DNA of 64,000 nt from Bordetella parapertussis. GTDB lineage: Bacteria; Pseudomonadota; Gammaproteobacteria; Burkholderiales; Burkholderiaceae_C. The translations under genes were made by a program, and so were the position numbers. The notes under the pieces were generated by a model. The model was not told the DNA's origin and did no database searches. It saw only the letters and a list, made by a program, of their open reading frames with translations. The DNA lies in contig CAMDXA010000002.1 in the NCBI GenBank assembly GCA_945878065.1, forward strand, positions 1-64,000, written 5' to 3'. Shown here one piece after another: positions 44,844 through 55,044 of the stretch; the first letter of the stretch is position 1; each line of letters starts with the position of its first letter.

Positions 44844-45800
44844 TTACTGTTCAGATGCGGCGGGCAGGCTTTTGGCCGCCTCGGCTTTGAGCAAAGCCTC
44901 TCGTATTTTGTCTGCTCGTGCCAGTTCTTCCAAAGCGCGGTCCACTTTGGCCAATGCCGCGGCTCTGACCCGCTCAGCTCGCGCGAGTTCGGCCTTGGCT
45001 TGCTCTTCTTTGAGTTTGTCAGCGCGCTCTTGTGCTACTTTGGCACGTTCGGCTTTCAGTTGTTCTGCCTTGGCTTTTTGTAACTTGCGTAGTTCTTCTT
45101 TGTCCAACGCAGCTTTGGCCTGCTCTTGCTTGTTTTTTTCTGCACGATCTGGTGCGGCATTGGCACGCTCATCCTTGGCCGGTTCGGCTTCGCTCATTGC
45201 CGGTTGGGCGGTTTCAGCCGGTTCATGACCAGCGTCTCCATGACTTTTGACAGCTGGCAAGGGCGTTGCTTTGATCGGCTCAATGCGATGAACCAGAACC
45301 GATGCTGCAGTGGGTTTGGCCGGTTGGGGGGCCGTGCTGGCAGGCGCAATAAGTGCAACAGCAGGCGCATGGTCTTTGCTGTCGTCATGGGTATCGTGCG
45401 CAGACGGCGGCACAGGGGTTGATGGCGATACGGCAACCGGCGCAGGTGCAGGTGCAGGTGCAGGTGCAGGTGCAGGTGCAGGTGCAGCGGCTTGCGGTAA
45501 GGGCACAGCGGGTAAGGAGACTTTTGGGCTGACCGGTGCAGTTTTCAATGACGGGTCTTCCACACTGTTGTCGGCGGTTCGAACCACATTGGCTGACACG
45601 CTGTTGGTGTCTTGAGTTTTGGGCAAAACGCGCAATGGGTAAAACAAATAGCCACGCTCTACCAAATTTGTTTCCAAGGGTCCGGCAATCACGCGCCCCT
45701 GATCATCAACTTCATTGGCCACGGCTATGTGTGAGGCAAACGCTGCCCATAAAGCCAAGCACATCGCGTGATGGCGAAAGTGAATTAAAGGTGTTTTCAT
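44844..45800 (-). CDS. TolA-like Ala/Pro-rich coiled-coil protein of unknown function
   Basis: The 318-residue protein starts with a likely signal peptide (MKTPLIHFRHHAMCLALWAA, then FASHIAVA). A short folded-looking segment follows (VIAGPLETNLVERGYLFYPL), then an Ala-Pro dipeptide run (about residues 102-120) encoded by a hexanucleotide repeat. The C-terminal third (about 210-310) is a charged Ala/Lys/Glu/Arg-rich helix with TolA-like repeats (AKAEQLKAERAKVAQERADK). The layout suggests an envelope-spanning or periplasmic stalk. Starts at 45809 and 45827 are also possible; none has a strong ribosome site. No TonB or TolA C-terminal domain is seen. Confidence 0.65.
   Translation of the reverse strand: MKTPLIHFRHHAMCLALWAAFASHIAVANEVDDQGRVIAGPLETNLVERGYLFYPLRVLPKTQDTNSVSANVVRTADNSVEDPSLKTAPVSPKVSLPAVPLPQAAAPAPAPAPAPAPAPAPVAVSPSTPVPPSAHDTHDDSKDHAPAVALIAPASTAPQPAKPTAASVLVHRIEPIKATPLPAVKSHGDAGHEPAETAQPAMSEAEPAKDERANAAPDRAEKNKQEQAKAALDKEELRKLQKAKAEQLKAERAKVAQERADKLKEEQAKAELARAERVRAAALAKVDRALEELARADKIREALLKAEAAKSLPAASEQ
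45442..45487. repeat. Hexanucleotide tandem repeat (GCAGGT), about 7.7 copies
   Basis: Seven perfect GCAGGT units followed by GCAG lie inside the TolA-like gene and encode alternating Ala-Pro on the minus strand. Because the unit is six bases, copy-number change keeps the frame and only alters the length of the linker. Confidence 0.9.
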
Positions 45801-45955
45801 GGTGTGCATGCCTGTTTGATAAACCATATCGGCGTTCTTAAATCGGATTGTTCAGCCAATACTTGAGCCAAGCAAGTGCAAAATGCCCTAAACACCGCGC
45901 AGAATGGCATGACCATGCAATGCGCATTCTTTTTGATTCATTTTTAAGGACTCCC

Positions 45956-46414
45956 ATGGCGATTCACCAACGACTCAAAGAACGAAATATCCAACTGCCC
46001 GACGTTTCTGCCCCTGCCGCAGCTTATGTGCCTTATGTACAAACCGGCAACTTGCTGTTTGTCAGCGGTCATATTGCCAAAAAAGAGGGCAAGCCTTGGG
46101 TCGGTCAACTCGGCACGAACATGGACACCGTCACCGGCAAGCAAGCAGCAGAGTCCGTTGCCATTGATTTGCTGGGCACCTTACAAGCGGCCTGCGGCGG
46201 CGACTTGTACAAACTCAAACGCATAGTCAAAGTCATGAGTCTGGTCAATTCAAGCAGCAGTTTCACCGAACACCATTTGGTCACCAACGGTTGCAGCGAA
46301 CTGCTGGTGCACATTTTGGGTGAGGCAGGCACACATGCACGAAGTGCGTTTGGTGTGGCCCAATTACCTATGGGCGCTTGCGTAGAAATTGAATTGGTGG
46401 CTGAGCTGCAATAA
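45956..46414 (+). CDS. RidA family (YjgF/YER057c/UK114) protein
   Basis: The 152-residue protein belongs to the Rid family, whose best-known member deaminates reactive enamine/imine intermediates in the cytoplasm. It shows YVPYVQTGNLLFVSGHIAKK near residue 28 and ARSAFGVAQLPMGACVEIEL near the C-terminus, with the arginine at the place of the catalytic residue of RidA. The start at 45956 was chosen for its AAGGA ribosome site; a longer frame from 45848 has none. At about 150 residues it is longer than RidA itself (about 128), which fits other Rid subgroups. It is convergent with the RND pump gene, 6 bases between stops. Confidence 0.85.
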   Translation: MAIHQRLKERNIQLPDVSAPAAAYVPYVQTGNLLFVSGHIAKKEGKPWVGQLGTNMDTVTGKQAAESVAIDLLGTLQAACGGDLYKLKRIVKVMSLVNSSSSFTEHHLVTNGCSELLVHILGEAGTHARSAFGVAQLPMGACVEIELVAELQ

Positions 46415-46420
46415 GGCGGC

Positions 46421-49400
46421 TCAACGCTTGAACAGGCCGCCCAGACGGCCAAACAATCTGCCCAAATCGTCCACGTACAAATACACCACCGGAATCACCA
46501 ACAGGCTGAGAAAGGTGGACGTGATCAATCCACCGATGACAGATACTGCCATCGGCGAGCGGAAACTTGGATCTGAAGCGCCCCAGCCTGCGGCAATCGG
46601 AAACATACCTGCACCCATGGCAATGGTGGTCATGATGATGGGGCGGGCCCGTTTTTCACAGGCGTCCATCAGTGCGTCAAAACGACTCAAGCCATCACGC
46701 TCAGCAACGATGGCGTATTCAACCAGCAAAATAGAATTTTTGGTGGCCACGCCCATCAGCATGATTAATCCGATGAGCGAAGGCATAGAGAAACTCTTGC
46801 CCGTCAATAACAAAGCCACAAACGCACCGCCAATGGACAAGGGCAAAGCCGCCAAAATGGTGATGGGATGCAACACACTTTTGAACAACAGCACCAGCAC
46901 CAAGTAAATACACAAAATACCGGTCAACATCGCCACAGCAAAACTGGAAAAAAGCTCTTCCATCACTTCTGCATCGCCCACTTCAACCAAACGTATACCG
47001 GGCGGCAGTTGTTTCACTGAGGGCAAATTTTTCAACGCTTCTTTGGCGTCACCCAAGCCCACTCCCGAGAGTTCAATTTGGAATTGGATATTTCGCTCAC
47101 GGTTGTATCTGTCAATCACCGCCGGGCCGCCGCTGGGTTCTAAACGCGCCACTTCAGCCAGCAAGACCGGTCCGCGTGCACCGGGAACGGTCAAGCGCCC
47201 CAGCAACTCTAAATCCTGCCGGGCGCTGTCAGCGAGTTTGACCATGATCGGCACTTGGCGTTGTGCCAAATTCAACTTGGGCAGTGCCACGTTGTAATCC
47301 CCCATGGTGGCGATGCGCAAGGTTTCACCGATAGCGGCGCTGGTCACGCCCAGATCGGCGGCACGCGCAAAGTCCGGCAACACCGCAATTTCCTGGCGCA
47401 CCAAACTGGCACTTGAAATAACCGACCCCAGTCCAGGTATGGCGCGTAATTCACGCTCAAATGCAGTGGCGGTTTCCTGCAAGACTGTGGGGTCATCGCC
47501 CGTCAACATGACCAGGTATTTTTCGCCGGATGCACCCAGCCCGACCTTGGCCCGCATGCCCGGCATATCAGACAACATTTGGCGTATTTGTTTTTCGATC
47601 ACCCCTTTGCGCGGCCTCTCGCCTCGCTCTGTCAATTGGATGGTCAGTGTGGCCATGCGGGTTTCGGCACTGGCCTGGGGCATGCTGGGGTCTGACCCTG
47701 CGGAGCCGCCGCCGATGGTGGTGTAGACCGATTTGACCTGCGGCAAGTTGATGACACGTTGGCGCACTTCTTCAGCGGTTTTTTCGGTGAACGCCAGCGA
47801 TGTACCGGGCGGTAATTCGATGCCTACCTGCGTTTGTGAGTTGTCATCAGGTGGAATAAAACCGGTGGGCAACAAGGGGATCAGGCTGAGCGAGGCGATG
47901 AAAAAAGTGGCAGCGCCCAAAGCTGTCCAAAAGCGGTGGTTCAAACACCAACGCACCATGCGCAAATAAGTAGGCATCCAAAAAGGCACCACGACCGGTT
48001 TGTTCGATGGCTTGAGCATGTAAGCGGCCATCATGGGCGTGAGAATTCGCGCCACCACCAAGGACGCGAACACGGCCAGCGCAGCCGTCCAACCAAATTG
48101 CACAAAAAATTTGCCCGGCACTCCGCTCATGAATGCAGTGGGCAAGAACACCGCCACCAAGGTGAAGGTGGTGGCAATCACAGCCAGTCCGATTTCATCG
48201 GCCGCTTCCATGGCCGCGGCAAAAGGCGTTTTGCCCATGTGCAAATGCCGCTCAATGTTTTCAACCTCAACGATGGCGTCATCCACCAAAATACCCACCA
48301 CCAGCGACAAGGCCAATAAGCTGATGACGTTGATGGAAAAACCCAGATACCACATACCAATGAAGGCGGGCAACACTGACAGGGGCAAGGCCACCGCAGA
48401 CACAAACGTGGCGCGCAAATCGCGCAAAAACAACCACACCACCAGCACTGCCAGCAAAGCGCCCTCGTACAACAAAATCAAGGACGCGTTGTATTCGTCC
48501 TTGACCGGAGTGACAAAATCAAATGCCGTGGTGATGGTCACATCCGGATGGGCCGCGCGTAATTCTTCCAATGCTTTGAATACCCGCGCCCCGACATCTA
48601 CCTCGCTGGCACCTCGACTGCGTGCGACCTCGAAACCAACCACCTGCTTGCCATTCAAATAAGCGGCCGAGCGCTTTTCTGCAAAGGTGTCGGTCACTGT
48701 CGCGATGTCGCTCAATCGAACACGGCCACCCTGTCCAACCGCGATCACAAGGTCGGCCAATTCAGCGGCAGAACCCACGGTGGCCAAGGTACGCAAAGGC
48801 TGTTCACTGCCACCCAAATCGGTGCGTCCGCCAGCGCTTTCACTTTGCACTTGGCGCAATTGGCGCGACACATCGGCGGCGGAAATACGCAAGGCTTGCA
48901 TGCGAACTGGATCGAGCGCGATTTCAACCTGCCGCTGCACACCTCCCACCCGATTGACAGCACCCACCCCCTTGATGGAGAGCAATCGCCGGACCACTGT
49001 TTGGTCGACAAACCAGCTCAAACCTTCTTCATCGAAGTTTGGTGAAGTGATGGTGAACGCCAATACCGGTCCACCGGTGAAGTCGAGTTTTTTGACAACG
49101 GGTTCGAGCAAGTCACTTGGCAAGTCGCTGCGCGCCAAATTAACCGCTGAACGAATTTCATCCAAAGCCTCTTGTATGGGCTTTTCAATCCTGAACTCAC
49201 AGGTGATCAACACCGAACCGTCTTGCACCTTGGTGTAAATATTTTTCAAGCCTTGCGCAGACACCACCGCATTTTCAATTTTGCGCGCCACCTCTGTTTC
49301 CATTTGTCCGGGCGAAGCGCCAGGCAGGGATGCGGTGATGACAATGGTGGGCAGGTCAAGATCGGGAAAGTTTTGTACCTTCATGCTGTTGAAGGACAGC

Positions 49401-49477
49401 AAACCCGCAAAACTCAGCAATACAAACAGCACCACGCCGGGCACAGGGTTGCGAATGGACCAGGCGGACACATTCAT
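46421..49477 (-). CDS. RND efflux transporter, inner-membrane pump (HAE1/AcrB family)
   Basis: The 1018-residue pump is a proton-driven exporter with 12 membrane helices and two large periplasmic loops. It opens MNVSAWSIRNPVPGVVLFVL and contains the proton-relay motif VVGILVDDAIVEVENIERHL near residue 390, GFIPPDDNSQTQVGIELPPG near 545, and the C-terminal block SLIGLIMLMGVATKNSILLV near 920. It overlaps the membrane-fusion protein gene (ATGA). The sequence has family features of hydrophobic-drug exporters, but substrates cannot be told. No outer-membrane channel gene is adjacent, so TolC would have to come from elsewhere. Confidence 0.94.
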   Translation of the reverse strand: MNVSAWSIRNPVPGVVLFVLLSFAGLLSFNSMKVQNFPDLDLPTIVITASLPGASPGQMETEVARKIENAVVSAQGLKNIYTKVQDGSVLITCEFRIEKPIQEALDEIRSAVNLARSDLPSDLLEPVVKKLDFTGGPVLAFTITSPNFDEEGLSWFVDQTVVRRLLSIKGVGAVNRVGGVQRQVEIALDPVRMQALRISAADVSRQLRQVQSESAGGRTDLGGSEQPLRTLATVGSAAELADLVIAVGQGGRVRLSDIATVTDTFAEKRSAAYLNGKQVVGFEVARSRGASEVDVGARVFKALEELRAAHPDVTITTAFDFVTPVKDEYNASLILLYEGALLAVLVVWLFLRDLRATFVSAVALPLSVLPAFIGMWYLGFSINVISLLALSLVVGILVDDAIVEVENIERHLHMGKTPFAAAMEAADEIGLAVIATTFTLVAVFLPTAFMSGVPGKFFVQFGWTAALAVFASLVVARILTPMMAAYMLKPSNKPVVVPFWMPTYLRMVRWCLNHRFWTALGAATFFIASLSLIPLLPTGFIPPDDNSQTQVGIELPPGTSLAFTEKTAEEVRQRVINLPQVKSVYTTIGGGSAGSDPSMPQASAETRMATLTIQLTERGERPRKGVIEKQIRQMLSDMPGMRAKVGLGASGEKYLVMLTGDDPTVLQETATAFERELRAIPGLGSVISSASLVRQEIAVLPDFARAADLGVTSAAIGETLRIATMGDYNVALPKLNLAQRQVPIMVKLADSARQDLELLGRLTVPGARGPVLLAEVARLEPSGGPAVIDRYNRERNIQFQIELSGVGLGDAKEALKNLPSVKQLPPGIRLVEVGDAEVMEELFSSFAVAMLTGILCIYLVLVLLFKSVLHPITILAALPLSIGGAFVALLLTGKSFSMPSLIGLIMLMGVATKNSILLVEYAIVAERDGLSRFDALMDACEKRARPIIMTTIAMGAGMFPIAAGWGASDPSFRSPMAVSVIGGLITSTFLSLLVIPVVYLYVDDLGRLFGRLGGLFKR

Positions 49478-50571
49478 GGCACGACTTTCACCAAGTCACC
49501 TGCCGTTAAAAATCCGGCACCGCGCACCACCACATTGGCATCCAATGGCAAACCTGACGTGATTTCGATCATGTCACCTTGCCGGCGGCCGACAGTCACC
49601 TTAAGCAATTTGACACGCTGGTCTGGACCGACCACATACACTTTTTGGAACCCGTCGCGCACCACCAAGGACTGCTGCGGCACCAACAATGCTTTGGTGC
49701 TGCCAAACTCGAATTCACCGCGCACAAACATGCCGGGCTTGAGCAAGCCTTGCGCCGAGGCCGGCAAATCCACATAGACCATACCGGTGCGGTTTTGTGC
49801 ATCCACAGTGGGTGCGAGCATCCGAACTTGGCCACTGACTTCGGCACCGCTGGCCACGGTGATACGAACTTTTTGGCCGGGTTTGATTCTGAACAATTCG
49901 TTGGATACCAGGTCGGCACGCCACTCTAAGCGGTTGCCACGAATCAAGCGAAACAATTCACTGCCTAAGCCGACGACCGAACCGACACTGGCGGTGCGCG
50001 ATGAAATGACGCCGCTGTCAGGGGCATGGACCTGTGTTTGCTTCAACCGCAATTCGATGGCCGCCAGGTTGGCCTGGGCTGACTCCACGCGGGCCTGGGC
50101 AGTGGCTTCGGCGGTGACGTCTTTGTTGTATTGCTGCGCGCTGATGACGCCGCTTGGCTGCAAGGCGCGGGCACGGTCGGCATTGGCTTGCGCTTCTGAG
50201 GCCACGGCACGGGCTTCGTTCAGCGCCGCCTTGGCTTGGTTGATTTCTGCCAGTACCGATTCGTTGGCAAACACCGCCAGCACTTGACCGGCTTTGACTT
50301 GATCGCCCACATTCACGCGAACTTGCGTCAAACGAAGGCCGCCAATTTCTGCGCCAACGCTGGCCTCTTGCCAAGCGGCCACACTGCCGTTGGCACTCAA
50401 ACGCTGCGAGAGTTGCTGGTTTTGTGGTTGCGCCACTGTCACCGTCATGGCGGGTTTGACGACCGCTGCCGATTTGCTATCCGGTTGCTGTGCTGCGGCC
50501 ATGAACGCCACCGTACACATTGCCCAACACCCTGTGAGACGAAGCATTGTTCGCCACTGTTTGGATTGCAT
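49474..50571 (-). CDS. RND efflux periplasmic adaptor (membrane fusion protein)
   Basis: The 365-residue adaptor bridges the RND pump and an outer-membrane channel. A signal peptide (about residues 1-28, CTVAFMAAAQQ) is followed by a lipoyl domain split around a helical hairpin (ASVGAEIGGLRLTQVRVNVG, then the coiled coil about 110-165). A beta-barrel follows with IKPGQKVRITVASGAEVSGQ. There is no lipobox, so it is anchored or soluble in the periplasm. It lies 38 bases after parC in the same direction and overlaps the pump gene by four bases. Confidence 0.92.
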   Translation of the reverse strand: MQSKQWRTMLRLTGCWAMCTVAFMAAAQQPDSKSAAVVKPAMTVTVAQPQNQQLSQRLSANGSVAAWQEASVGAEIGGLRLTQVRVNVGDQVKAGQVLAVFANESVLAEINQAKAALNEARAVASEAQANADRARALQPSGVISAQQYNKDVTAEATAQARVESAQANLAAIELRLKQTQVHAPDSGVISSRTASVGSVVGLGSELFRLIRGNRLEWRADLVSNELFRIKPGQKVRITVASGAEVSGQVRMLAPTVDAQNRTGMVYVDLPASAQGLLKPGMFVRGEFEFGSTKALLVPQQSLVVRDGFQKVYVVGPDQRVKLLKVTVGRRQGDMIEITSGLPLDANVVVRGAGFLTAGDLVKVVP

Positions 50572-50609
50572 GTTTCTGCCTTTGAACAGATAAAAAGAAC
50601 GCGAGGTAC

Positions 50610-52961
50610 TTACAACACCCTCAACACGTGTGTTGGCCTGAAGCCCAAGTCCGCCATTTTTCCTTTTCGGGCGCGGGCGGTACGGGCATTATTCAAGCTT
50701 CTGATTTCCAGCGTTTCATCACGGGCTTTGCCGCCACGCCCCACACCCTGGATACAAACGGTGCGTGTGTATGCAGCAGCACCTGCCAGTGTGTCTTTGT
50801 CTTCCAAGTCCATCAGCATCAAACCGCGACCGCCTTTTTCCATGGCCTTGAGTTCGGTGATGTCAAACGTGAGTATGCGCCCGCCCGCAGATGCACACAC
50901 CACATGCGTGGCAATCGGCAAGGGTTCGGCGCCATTACCGCCGCCCACCACAGACGGCACGCACAAGGTTTCGCCGTCCTGCAAATTGATGAAGGACTTA
51001 CCGCCTTTGTTGCGCGAAATCAGGTTGTCAATGCAACACACAAAACCGTAACCGCCTGAGCCACTGAGCAACAAGGTCATGGTGGTCGGGCCCGCAAAAT
51101 AATGCACCAACTGGGTACCCGCTTCCACATCCACCAAGGTAGTCACAGGCTGACCATCGCCACGCGCACCGGGCAATGCCGCCACCGGCACCGAGTACAC
51201 CCGCCCGTTGGAGCCGAAGGCGATGAGCAGATCAACGGTGCGGCATTCAAACGTGTCGTACAAACCGTCGCCTGCTTTGAACGCAAAACTGCCGGGTTCG
51301 TGGCCGTGGCCTTGGCGGGCGCGAACCCAGCCTTTTTCGGACACCACCACCGTGACGGGTTCGTCCACTACTTTGACTTCAGCCACGGATTTTTTCTCGG
51401 CCTGTATCAAGGTGCGGCGCTCGTCGGCAAACACTTTCGCATCGGCTTCGATTTCTTTCACCATCAACTTGCGCAAAGACGTGGCGCTGCCCAAAATGTC
51501 TTCGAGCTTGCCTTGCTCTTCGCGCAACTCTTTCAATTCCTGTTCGATCTTGATGGCTTCCAAACGCGCCAACTGGCGCAAGCGGATATCCAGAATGTCA
51601 TCGGCTTGGCGCTCTGAGAGTTTGAAGCGTTCGATCAGGGCAGGCTTGGGTTCATCGCTGTGGCGAATGATGCGAATCACCTCGTCGATGTTGAGCAACA
51701 CCAACTGGCGGCCTTCCAAGATATGGATGCGCGCCAGCACTTTGTCCAAGCGAAATTGCGAGCGACGCTGCACCGTGGTCTGGCGAAAGCTGATCCACTC
51801 CTCCAGCATTTGGCGCATGGACTTGGGCACCGGTCTGCCATCCAAACCGACCATGGTCAGGTTGATGGAAGAAGAACTCTCAAGGCTGGTGTGCGCCAGC
51901 AGTGTGGTGATGAGTTCTTGTTGTTCGATAGTGCGCGTTTTGGGTTCGAACACCAAACGCACTGGCGCGTCTTTGGATGATTCGTCGCGCACCACATCCA
52001 GCACCGACAACACCGTGGCTTTGAGTTGCGTTTGCTCAGGCGTGAGCGCTTTTTTCCCGGTCTTGACCTTGGGGTTGGTCAGCTCTTCAATTTCTTCCAG
52101 CACTTTTTGTGAGCTGACATTGGGCGGCAATTCGGTGACCACCAGTTGCCATTGACCGCGCGCTAAATCTTCGATGACCCAACGCGCCCGCACTTTGAGT
52201 GATCCGCGTCCGGTGGCATAAGCGTCTGAAATATCGGCTGCGCTGCTGATGATTTGACCGCCACCGGGGTAATCCGGCCCGGGCATGATTTGCACCAGTT
52301 CTTCGAGGGACAGCTTGGGGTTTTTGATCAGCGCCACACATGCGTCAGCCACTTCACGCAAATTGTGGCTGGGGATTTCTGTCGCCATACCCACCGCAAT
52401 ACCGCTCGCGCCATTGAGCAAGGCAAACGGCAGTCGCGCCGGTAATTGACGCGGCTCTTCGGTGGAGCCGTCGTAGTTGGGTTGAAAGTCGACCGTGCCT
52501 TCGTCGATTTCATCCAGCAGCAAACTGGTGATACGCGCCAATCGCGCCTCGGTGTAACGCATCGCGGCAGCACCGTCGCCGTCCCGCGAACCGAAATTGC
52601 CTTGGCCGTCGATCAGCGGATAGCGCTGCGAAAAATCTTGCGCCATGCGCACCAACGCGTCATACGCCGCGCTGTCGCCGTGCGGGTGATAGCGGCCCAA
52701 CACATCGCCGACCACGCGTGCACTTTTAACGGGACGCGCACCTACTGCGCCATTCGCGCCGCCAAAGCCCAAACCCATGCGCGACATCGAATACAAAATG
52801 CGCCGCTGCACCGGTTTTTGGCCGTCGCAGACATCGGGCAAGGCGCGGCCTTTGACCACGCTCAAAGCGTATTCAAGGTAAGCGCGTTGGGCGTAATGGC
52901 CTAAGGCGATGCCGTCGTCGGATTCAGACGCATTCAAATCAAGTGAGGTTTGTTCAGTCAT
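50610..52961 (-). CDS. parC: DNA topoisomerase IV subunit A
   Basis: The 783-residue subunit cuts and rejoins DNA, decatenating chromosomes with ParE. It shows [20 protein letters not shown] and [20 protein letters not shown] at the N-terminus, [20 protein letters not shown] with the active tyrosine in MRYTEARL, and a C-terminal beta-pinwheel ([15 protein letters not shown]). The start was set to the ATG at 52961; a TTG at 52970 adds three residues and would overlap parE. ParE ends five bases before it. ParC proteins of betaproteobacteria have about this length. Confidence 0.95.
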   Translation of the reverse strand: MTEQTSLDLNASESDDGIALGHYAQRAYLEYALSVVKGRALPDVCDGQKPVQRRILYSMSRMGLGFGGANGAVGARPVKSARVVGDVLGRYHPHGDSAAYDALVRMAQDFSQRYPLIDGQGNFGSRDGDGAAAMRYTEARLARITSLLLDEIDEGTVDFQPNYDGSTEEPRQLPARLPFALLNGASGIAVGMATEIPSHNLREVADACVALIKNPKLSLEELVQIMPGPDYPGGGQIISSAADISDAYATGRGSLKVRARWVIEDLARGQWQLVVTELPPNVSSQKVLEEIEELTNPKVKTGKKALTPEQTQLKATVLSVLDVVRDESSKDAPVRLVFEPKTRTIEQQELITTLLAHTSLESSSSINLTMVGLDGRPVPKSMRQMLEEWISFRQTTVQRRSQFRLDKVLARIHILEGRQLVLLNIDEVIRIIRHSDEPKPALIERFKLSERQADDILDIRLRQLARLEAIKIEQELKELREEQGKLEDILGSATSLRKLMVKEIEADAKVFADERRTLIQAEKKSVAEVKVVDEPVTVVVSEKGWVRARQGHGHEPGSFAFKAGDGLYDTFECRTVDLLIAFGSNGRVYSVPVAALPGARGDGQPVTTLVDVEAGTQLVHYFAGPTTMTLLLSGSGGYGFVCCIDNLISRNKGGKSFINLQDGETLCVPSVVGGGNGAEPLPIATHVVCASAGGRILTFDITELKAMEKGGRGLMLMDLEDKDTLAGAAAYTRTVCIQGVGRGGKARDETLEIRSLNNARTARARKGKMADLGFRPTHVLRVL

Positions 52962-52966
52962 TTTTT

Positions 52967-54934
52967 TCAAACATCAATATCTATAGAGTCACCATGCAAC
53001 TCCATCAACTCACGACGCGCTGCAGCCTCGCCCTTGCCCATCAGCTGGGTGATCATGCCTTCGGTTTGCGCGAAATCCAAAATACCCAATTGCACCGGCA
53101 ACAAGCGACGTGTATCCGGATTGAGCGTGGTGTCCCACAACTGCTCGGCGTTCATTTCGCCCAAACCTTTGAAGCGGCTGATGCTGCATTTCTCGCGCGG
53201 CACGCCGTCTTTGGCGCTCTTGTCCAATATGGCGGTGAGTTCGCCTTCGTCCAGCGCATACACCTTGGTCGCCGGTTTTTTGCCACGTGCCGGTACGTCC
53301 ACCCGAAACAGCGGCGGACGCGCCACAAACACATGGCCGGTTTCAATCAGCTTGGGGAAATGGCGGAAGAACAGCGTCAGCAGCAACACTTGAATATGCG
53401 AGCCGTCCACATCCGCGTCACTCAATATGCAGACCTTGCCGTAGCGCAAGCCGGATAAATCCGGTGTGTCGTTCGGGCCGTGCGGGTCCACACCGATGGC
53501 CACGGCGATATCGTGCACCTCGTTGTTGGCAAACAAACGGTCGCGCTCGACTTCCCAGGTGTTGAGCACTTTGCCGCGCAATGGCAATATGGCTTGCGAT
53601 TCTTTGTCGCGGCCCATTTTGGCGCTGCCGCCCGCGCTGTCACCTTCGACCAGAAAAATCTCGTTGTGTGCCAAGTCTCGGCTTTCGCAATCGGTGAGTT
53701 TGCCCGGCAACACCGCCACGCCCGAGCCTTTGCGTTTCTCTACTTTTTGACCGGCTTTTTGGCGCAATTGCGCCGCACGGATCACCAACTCGGCGAGTTT
53801 TTTGCCGTAGTCCACATGCTGGTTCAACCACAGGTCCAGCGCCGGACGCACAAAGCTCGACACCAGTCGCACCGCGTCGCGTGAATTGAGACGCTCTTTG
53901 ATCTGCCCTTGAAACTGCGGGTCAAGCACCTTGGCGCTCAGCACAAAACAGGCACGCGCAAACACGTCTTCCGGCAACAGCTTGACACCTTTGGGCAGCA
54001 AAGCGTGCAAATCGATAAAGCTTTTCACCGCATTAAACAAACCGTCGCGCAAGCCGCTTTCGTGCGTGCCGCCGGCGCTGGTGGGAATCAAATTGACATA
54101 GCTCTCGCGCACCGGCGCACCATCTTCGGTGAACGCCAAACACCATTGCGCGCCCTCGCCTTCGGCAAAACTTTCGTGTCCGCCGTCAGCGAAACCTTCG
54201 CCGTCAAATAGCGGTATGAACGGATCGGCGTGCAAGGTCTGCATGAGGTAATCGCGCAAGCCGCCTTTGTACAACCAGGTCTGTGTTTCTTTGGCTTTTT
54301 CCTGCACCAGCGTGACGCTGACGCCGGGCATCAGCACGGCTTTGCTGCGCAATAAATGCACCAGTTCATTCAAAGGCAACGCGGATGATTCGAAATATTT
54401 AGCATCCGGCCAGACACGCACGAACGTGCCTTGCTTGCGGTCACCGCTCTCGGCTTTGCGCAATTTGAGTTTTTCAACCACATCGCCGCCCTGAAACACC
54501 AGATGCGCCGCCTGCCCTTCGCGGTAAGAGGTGACTTCCATGCGCTTGGACAACGCATTGGTGACGCTGACGCCCACGCCGTGCAGACCGCCAGAGAAGC
54601 TGTAAGCGCCGCCGCTGCCCTTGTCGAACTTGCCGCCGGCGTGCAGCCGGGTGAACACCAGTTCGATCACCGGGGCTTTTTCTTCCGGGTGCATGCCAAA
54701 CGGAATACCGCGCCCGTCGTCGTCAATGCCGATGGAGCCGTCGGTAAACAAGGTAACGGTGATTTTTTTGCCGTAACCGGCCAGCGCTTCATCGGCGGCG
54801 TTGTCGATGACTTCTTGGATGATGTGCAGCGGATTGTCGGTGCGGGTGTACATGCCGGGTCGTTGTTTGACCGGCTCGAGTCCTTTGAGAACGCGTATCG
54901 ACCCTTCGGAATATTCAGTTTGTTTGCTTGCCAT
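52967..54934 (-). CDS. parE: DNA topoisomerase IV subunit B
   Basis: The 655-residue ATPase subunit has the GHKL motifs [14 protein letters not shown] (about 46-59) and [17 protein letters not shown], the [16 protein letters not shown] loop, and the TOPRIM segment [20 protein letters not shown] followed by [20 protein letters not shown]. The start at 54934 ([12 protein letters not shown]) is preferred to one 16 residues upstream that lacks family homology. The length is typical of ParE and shorter than GyrB (about 800 to 870), and the end VDV-like short tail also fits. It is the first gene of the parE-parC pair. Confidence 0.95.
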   Translation of the reverse strand: MASKQTEYSEGSIRVLKGLEPVKQRPGMYTRTDNPLHIIQEVIDNAADEALAGYGKKITVTLFTDGSIGIDDDGRGIPFGMHPEEKAPVIELVFTRLHAGGKFDKGSGGAYSFSGGLHGVGVSVTNALSKRMEVTSYREGQAAHLVFQGGDVVEKLKLRKAESGDRKQGTFVRVWPDAKYFESSALPLNELVHLLRSKAVLMPGVSVTLVQEKAKETQTWLYKGGLRDYLMQTLHADPFIPLFDGEGFADGGHESFAEGEGAQWCLAFTEDGAPVRESYVNLIPTSAGGTHESGLRDGLFNAVKSFIDLHALLPKGVKLLPEDVFARACFVLSAKVLDPQFQGQIKERLNSRDAVRLVSSFVRPALDLWLNQHVDYGKKLAELVIRAAQLRQKAGQKVEKRKGSGVAVLPGKLTDCESRDLAHNEIFLVEGDSAGGSAKMGRDKESQAILPLRGKVLNTWEVERDRLFANNEVHDIAVAIGVDPHGPNDTPDLSGLRYGKVCILSDADVDGSHIQVLLLTLFFRHFPKLIETGHVFVARPPLFRVDVPARGKKPATKVYALDEGELTAILDKSAKDGVPREKCSISRFKGLGEMNAEQLWDTTLNPDTRRLLPVQLGILDFAQTEGMITQLMGKGEAAARRELMELHGDSIDIDV

Positions 54935-55044
54935 GGGGCGAGATTGTAGACAGAGCGCCAAAGCTGCACTGGATAAATGCACAGTGAGGCATTGCCAAGC
55001 GGTTGGCGCAGCCCTTGGTTTTCAAAATCGTTACAGTTGTGCGC

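Noticed and set aside
45442..45487. Possible CRISPR-like repeat
   Set aside because: The unit is six bases, uninterrupted and coding; there are no spacers.
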